From Oceanisphaera profunda (lineage in GTDB: Bacteria; Pseudomonadota; Gammaproteobacteria; Enterobacterales; Aeromonadaceae), in NCBI RefSeq assembly GCF_002157895.1, contig NZ_CP021377.1, positions 620,001 through 684,000 on the forward strand: a stretch of DNA of 64,000 bases. The letters are read 5' to 3'. Below are positions 59,966 to 64,000 of the stretch, one piece after another. Positions within the stretch are counted from its first letter, which is position 1. Each line of letters starts with the position of its first letter. The position numbers and the translations under genes are program-made. The notes under the pieces are model-generated. The model was not told where the DNA came from, did no database searches, and saw nothing but the letters and a program-made list of their open reading frames with translations.

Positions 59966-62900
59966 ATGAGTCAAGAATACTCTGAGGATGGATTAGTCGA
60001 AGCCGCTAGCCAAGAAGTGCTAGAACAACTTGGCTGGACTGTTAAAAACGCTTGGCATAACGAGAGCTTTTCAGATAAGGAAGATCGCTCTGATGGTCTG
60101 CTTGGCCGAGCTAATAAGTCAGAAGTGATCCTTAAACGCTATTTGCATGCCGCATTAACCACGCTTAACCCGGGCTTACCTAACAGCGCCTATCAAGACG
60201 CCATAGAGCAAATTTGTCTGACACCCGCCGATCAAAGTTTAGCTACTATTAACCAGCAAAAACACGAGCTACTTACCAAAGGCGTGTCGGTTAGCTATCA
60301 AGACGACGAAGGGCTTTTACAAAAAAAGCGCTTAAAGGTGTTTGACTTGGACAAGCCTGAGCAAAACCATTTTTTAGCCGTGCGTCAATTAGAAGTGGCA
60401 GGCCAAATTTATAACCGTCGGCCCGATATTGTGGGTTTTGTAAACGGTATTCCACTGGTGTTTTTTGAGTTGAAAGCTCACCATACTGAGCTGCGCCACG
60501 CTTATGATGAAAATTTAAGCGACTACAAAGACGTTATTCCTGAACTACTGCACAGCAATGCTTTTATTATATTAAGCAATGGTACCGACTCGCGCGTAGG
60601 CACGATGACTAGCCCCTATAAATTCTTTTTAGAATGGAAACGCATCGAAGAAGATGAAGAAGGTATGGTTAGCTTAGACACCATGTTGCGTGGCACCTGT
60701 GATAAAGCCCGCTTACTAGACTTATTTGAAAATTTTCTGTTATTCGATGGCGAAGGCGAAAATCTAACCAAAATAATGGCGAAAAACCACCAATTTATTG
60801 GGGTAAACAAAGTCATTGAGCAAGTAAAAAACATTGACGAGTTAGAGGGTAAGCTCGGCGTATTTTGGCATACTCAAGGCTCGGGCAAGTCGTACTCAAT
60901 GGTGTTTATTTGTCAGAAAATACTGCGTAGATTTGGTAAGAGTTACACCTTTTTAATTGTAGTGGATCGCACCGAACTTGAGAACCAGCTCTATGACACC
61001 TTTACCGGCTGTGGCGCGGTAACAGAACATAATATCCGAGCAAAAAATCGCCAGCACTTGCGTGAACTATTAGCCAATAATCATCGCTATGTGTTTACGC
61101 TCGTGCATAAATTCGGCATTGATAAAAATAAAGAAAAAGAATATCCGCTAATCACTAACCGTAGCAATATTATCGTCATTTCTGATGAAGCTCACCGTAC
61201 CCAAGACGGTACCTTTGCTCAAAACATGCGCTTTAAAGCCATTCCTAACGCCTCGTTTTTAGGTTGCACGGGTACACCACTGATCGACGATGAAATAGAA
61301 CCCACCAAAAAACTGTTTGGTGGTTATGTCTCAATTTATGATTTTAAACGCGCCGTAAAAGATGGTGCCACCCTCCCCCTTCGCTACCTTAATCGAGGTG
61401 AAAAGCTGGATATAGAAAATCCGGACTTAGATCAGCGCATGGCCGACATCATCAATGAGGAAGATTTAGATACCGATCAACTAGCCAAACTCAAGCGCGA
61501 ATTTGCCCGTGACTATCCGATCCTCACCTCGGATGACAGACTCGATAAAATAGCCAAAGATCTAGTATGGCACTTTAATGATCGCGGCTACCAAGGCAAA
61601 GCGATGTTTGTGGCCCTTGATAAACCCACAGCGGTGCGCATTTATGACAGAGTTATGCATTACTGGCCGGAGTATGTAGCTGAGCTGACCCAACGTATTG
61701 CTGAAGAAACAGATCAGCAAGAAGAGCTAACCCTCAAGAAATACCTTGCCCGAGTACAAGAAACCGAAGTGTGTGTGGTGGTCAGCCAAGAACAGAATGA
61801 AGTTAAAAAGTTTAAGGCGCTAGGGTTAGATATTGAGCACCACCGTAAAAAAATGGTGGCGCGAGACCTCGAAAAAGAGTTTAAAGACGATGATAACCCG
61901 TTTCGCTTAGCCATAGTCTGCGCCATGTGGATCACCGGCTTTGATGCGCCCTGCGTGTCGACCGTTTATTTAGACAAACCCATTAAAGGTCACACCTTGA
62001 TGCAAACCATAGCGCGGGCTAACCGCGTGTATGATGACGAAAAAGAAAACGGCTTAATCGTCGACTATGGCAACGTTTACACCCAATTAGAAAAAGCCTA
62101 TTCAGTGTATGGCGAAGGGGACAGTAAAAAAGGCGGCACGGGCAAACCTGGAGGCAGTGAAGGTAGTAATCCAGTAGAAAAGCTTGAGGAAATGGCAATC
62201 GAGCTAGATGTGGCAATAGTCGCAGTTAAGGACTTTTTGCTTGAGGTCGACTTTAACCTCGATCACCTAGTGAATGCCGAGTCAGCCATGGCGCGCCTAA
62301 CCGCATTAAGTAACGCAGCTAACGCCGTGAGCTTAAACCAAACCACGCGCACCCAGTTTGAAGTGGCGGCCCGCGATGTGTTTCGTAAATACAAGGCGCT
62401 GTTTCCTGAGGAAGTGGTTAAGCAATATATGTCAGCGTTTAGCGCCATTGAAGCCATATATAAATCATTGAATCAGAAAACACTATCGGCTGATATTTCT
62501 GCGGTAATGCGTAAGTTGCAGCAAGAAGTCAGTATGAGTGTAAGCACGCTCACCAGCGAAGTACATGAGACGGACTATGTGGACTTAAGCAACCTAGACT
62601 TCGATAGACTGCGACAAGCATTTGCCAAGTCAGCACAAAAAAACGCATTAGTGTTTGATCTGCAAGAAGCCATTGCAAGCCAACTAGAACAAATGGTGCG
62701 CCAAAATCCGATTCGTTTAGAGTTTTACGAAAAATATAAAAAAATTATTGCTGAATATAATGCCGGTAAAGATATGCAAGCCGTGCAGAAAGCTTTTGAT
62801 GACCTTAATGAATTTATGAAGAACGATCTCAACCCCGAGCGAGAGCGTGCCATGCGTGAAGGTTTAGATGAAGAGACGTTGGCGATTTTTGATTTGCTCA

Positions 62901-63175
62901 AAAAAGATGAATTAACAGCGGAAGAAGAAAAAACCGTTAAAAAAGTAGCGCAAAAAACCTTAGAAAAACTCAAGGCAGAAAAACTCAAAGTGGCACGCTG
63001 GCGTGAAAGCACCCAAGTCAGTTCCCAGATAAAAACCTTAATCCAAGATAACTTAGAATGGCTGCCACCAGAGGCTTACCCAGACGATGAGTTGGCAGAT
63101 ATAAGCCTGCTTGTGTATCAACATGTACACAGCAATTACCAAGGCGGTGGGCGTAGCACCTACGGACCGTTTTAA
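59966..63175 (+). CDS. hsdR: type I restriction enzyme endonuclease/translocase subunit HsdR
   Basis: ATP-driven DNA translocase with nuclease. The N-terminal nuclease core has RRPDIVGFVNGIPLVFFELKAH (D...ExK, about residues 153-170). The SF2 motor has Walker A TQGSGKSYSMV (about 306-316), DEAH in VISDEAHRTQ (about 407), motif III LGCTGTPL and motif VI TIARANRVY. A C-terminal helical domain (about 730-1060) binds the methylase. The 1069 residues match the family, and no damage is visible, so the R-M system looks complete. Confidence 0.96.
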   Translation: MSQEYSEDGLVEAASQEVLEQLGWTVKNAWHNESFSDKEDRSDGLLGRANKSEVILKRYLHAALTTLNPGLPNSAYQDAIEQICLTPADQSLATINQQKHELLTKGVSVSYQDDEGLLQKKRLKVFDLDKPEQNHFLAVRQLEVAGQIYNRRPDIVGFVNGIPLVFFELKAHHTELRHAYDENLSDYKDVIPELLHSNAFIILSNGTDSRVGTMTSPYKFFLEWKRIEEDEEGMVSLDTMLRGTCDKARLLDLFENFLLFDGEGENLTKIMAKNHQFIGVNKVIEQVKNIDELEGKLGVFWHTQGSGKSYSMVFICQKILRRFGKSYTFLIVVDRTELENQLYDTFTGCGAVTEHNIRAKNRQHLRELLANNHRYVFTLVHKFGIDKNKEKEYPLITNRSNIIVISDEAHRTQDGTFAQNMRFKAIPNASFLGCTGTPLIDDEIEPTKKLFGGYVSIYDFKRAVKDGATLPLRYLNRGEKLDIENPDLDQRMADIINEEDLDTDQLAKLKREFARDYPILTSDDRLDKIAKDLVWHFNDRGYQGKAMFVALDKPTAVRIYDRVMHYWPEYVAELTQRIAEETDQQEELTLKKYLARVQETEVCVVVSQEQNEVKKFKALGLDIEHHRKKMVARDLEKEFKDDDNPFRLAIVCAMWITGFDAPCVSTVYLDKPIKGHTLMQTIARANRVYDDEKENGLIVDYGNVYTQLEKAYSVYGEGDSKKGGTGKPGGSEGSNPVEKLEEMAIELDVAIVAVKDFLLEVDFNLDHLVNAESAMARLTALSNAANAVSLNQTTRTQFEVAARDVFRKYKALFPEEVVKQYMSAFSAIEAIYKSLNQKTLSADISAVMRKLQQEVSMSVSTLTSEVHETDYVDLSNLDFDRLRQAFAKSAQKNALVFDLQEAIASQLEQMVRQNPIRLEFYEKYKKIIAEYNAGKDMQAVQKAFDDLNEFMKNDLNPERERAMREGLDEETLAIFDLLKKDELTAEEEKTVKKVAQKTLEKLKAEKLKVARWRESTQVSSQIKTLIQDNLEWLPPEAYPDDELADISLLVYQHVHSNYQGGGRSTYGPF

Positions 63176-63181
63176 AGTAAT

Positions 63182-63207
63182 AAAAAGCGCCGATTTGGCG
63201 CTTTTTT
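63182..63207 (+). terminator. terminator of the hsd operon
   Basis: AAAAGCGCC (63183-63191), a GATTT loop and GGCGCTTTT (63197-63205) with a T-run lie 8 nt past the hsdR stop. Confidence 0.92.
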
Positions 63208-63399
63208 TATAAATAACTTTCCGCTCAAGACTAAATATCATTACGAGTCAGCAATGGAAACATGACTTAATAAAACCATAAGTTAATTAAAGTAAACTAT
63301 TTATTATAAACTCACGAAACCCTATCAGTAGTATAGTTTTAATTAAACAATTAACCCTGTATAATATAATATAATATTATGTTACTGCCCCAATGGTTA
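63208..63399. other. AT-rich gap after the hsd operon
   Basis: Highly AT-rich DNA with ATAATATAATATAATATTAT-like runs around 63360-63380. No gene or clear repeat is seen besides that run. Confidence 0.4.
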
Positions 63400-63584
63400 T
63401 GTTTTCTGGGTTTACCCAGAGGCCATAAAAAATAAATATAAGAATGTTAATACAGCTAGTGACCGACTAGCGGTATTCGTCCCTCATACCGCATTCGGCA
63501 AAAGGGGTAGCCCCCTTGTTGAATCCCTTTCACAATATATAAGTTTAAAGTTTCGGCTTTGCCTCACTTTAAACTTATATATTG
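63400..63584. other. cluster of inverted repeats, candidate oriT or origin
   Basis: Five inverted repeats follow each other upstream of the relaxase gene: TCTGGG/CCCAGA (about 63402-63418); GCTAGT (63455-63460) / ACTAGC (63466-63471); GCGGTAT (63470-63476) / ATACCGC (63486-63492); AAGGGG (63502-63507) / CCCCTT (63512-63517); and a perfect 19-bp pair CAATATATAAGTTTAAAGT (63533-63551) / complement (63566-63584), whose loop includes GGC-TTT-GCC. Such clusters beside a relaxase gene are typical of oriT regions. Which strand would be nicked cannot be told. Confidence 0.55.
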
Positions 63585-63653
63585 CGCACAAAAAAATAAA
63601 ATAACATCGATAATAATTATAATAATAATAATAAAAAAATAAGGAATAACATC

Positions 63654-64000
63654 ATGGCTTATCAGTTCATTCATATCGAAACCTATGCGAAGATTTCTAA
63701 TAAAAACAATAAGAAGCAAAGTATTTTTGGCATAGCCAAAGAAGCAGAGCGTGCTCCTTGCTCTTGCTCTCATGTTACTAATCCACAACCTCCTAAAACC
63801 TTCGGAAAATCTCCCTCTGAGATAGCTAAAATGGCTGTTGAACTTGCTTCTAAGAGCACTGATCCCAGAGGTCGTAAAATCAGAAAAGATGGTCAAATCT
63901 TGCTTGCAGGGGTGGCTTCATATCCAGTCAGAATGGAAGATTTGAAAAATGCTGATGATGAAGTAAAAGAGCATTTCTCTCAATGGCTCAGGCTGACTCG
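63654..64000 (+). CDS. probable mobilization relaxase, N-terminal part (cut by window end)
   Basis: The ATG at 63654 has AAGGA about 9 nt before it. The 115 visible residues start MAYQFIHIETYAKISNKNNK and include EAERAPCSCSHVTNPQPPKTFG, then IRKDGQILLAGVASYPVRM. From memory this pattern (HIETYA..., PH..NPQPP, DG..LLAGV.S.P) opens plasmid relaxases of the MobA/MobL-like group, whose HxH motif comes after the part visible here. That motif therefore cannot be checked. The gene lies right after the inverted-repeat cluster at 63400-63584, as expected for a relaxase and its oriT. The frame runs off the window. Confidence 0.6.
   Translation, partial: MAYQFIHIETYAKISNKNNKKQSIFGIAKEAERAPCSCSHVTNPQPPKTFGKSPSEIAKMAVELASKSTDPRGRKIRKDGQILLAGVASYPVRMEDLKNADDEVKEHFSQWLRLT

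Noticed and set aside
63564-63896. Minus-strand open frame of 110 codons at the right edge
   Set aside because: Opposite strand of the relaxase-like gene and the large hairpin; no motif.
51860-64000. Ordinary P2-like prophage
   Set aside because: Only the gpA-like gene fits; no capsid, tail, lysis or cI-type repressor gene is seen in the visible 12 kb, though the far part of the element is not available.

Overview
The window comes from a gammaproteobacterial chromosome. Gene content and order point to Aeromonadales, probably close to Oceanisphaera, Oceanimonas or Zobellella. This is inference from synteny: tol-pal-cpoB followed by a Lys/Val tRNA array and nadA; aspS-nudB-yebC-ruvCAB; yciO-rluB-rnm divergent from a trp operon with fused trpGD and trpCF; and the long forms of PstA and PstC. 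No database search was possible.

Layout. 1-2210: a possible gene end, a 54-residue small ORF with its own terminator, and a YcaD-like MFS transporter. 2266-4446: glcB (malate synthase G). 4801-15902: the phosphate regulon, all on the minus strand, phoB-phoR, pstS and pstC-pstA-pstB-phoU, with Pho-box arrays before phoB, pstS and pstC. Between pstS and pstC lie a GNAT gene, tRNA-Pro(GGG) and tadA. 16065-18870: a YiaC-like acetyltransferase, rdgC and nadA. 19171-20399: eleven tRNA genes (5 Lys-TTT, 6 Val-TAC) in tandemly amplified units. 20596-26087: ybgC-tolQRAB-pal-cpoB (minus strand). 26582-32235: aspS-nudB-yebC-ruvC-ruvAB with a LexA-like box before ruvA. 32988-36570: MATE exporter, YecE-like DUF72 protein, cmoA. 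36556-36663: six copies of an 18-nt repeat bridge the cmoA stop and the cmoB start. 37660-40988: a retropepsin-like lipoprotein, an inactive-transglutaminase/7TM protein and an ATP-grasp ligase, probably one envelope peptide-ligation system. 41696-44133: rluB, yciO and rnm, the last with no ATG or GTG start available. 44147-51118: trp operon with promoter/operator, WWW leader peptide, attenuator, an extra 45-residue ORF, then trpE, trpGD, trpCF, trpB, trpA.

At about 51860 the chromosome is interrupted. A tRNA-Arg(CCT) gene with its promoter stops after its anticodon arm, and a mobile element begins: a tyrosine integrase, a phage P2 gpA-like HUH replication endonuclease in very AT-rich DNA, an unknown 105-residue protein, a complete type I restriction-modification operon (hsdMSR), a cluster of inverted repeats that could be an oriT, and the first 115 residues of a probable relaxase cut by the window end. 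The right end of the element lies outside the window.

Many chromosomal intergenic gaps hold the same few dispersed repeat families, often stacked together: GCGCCGAGC/ACCA irregular repeats, a paired CCTGA/TCAGG hairpin element, a CACGGAA element, GTGAGGAGTGAGG runs, and a GCCGGC hairpin element.
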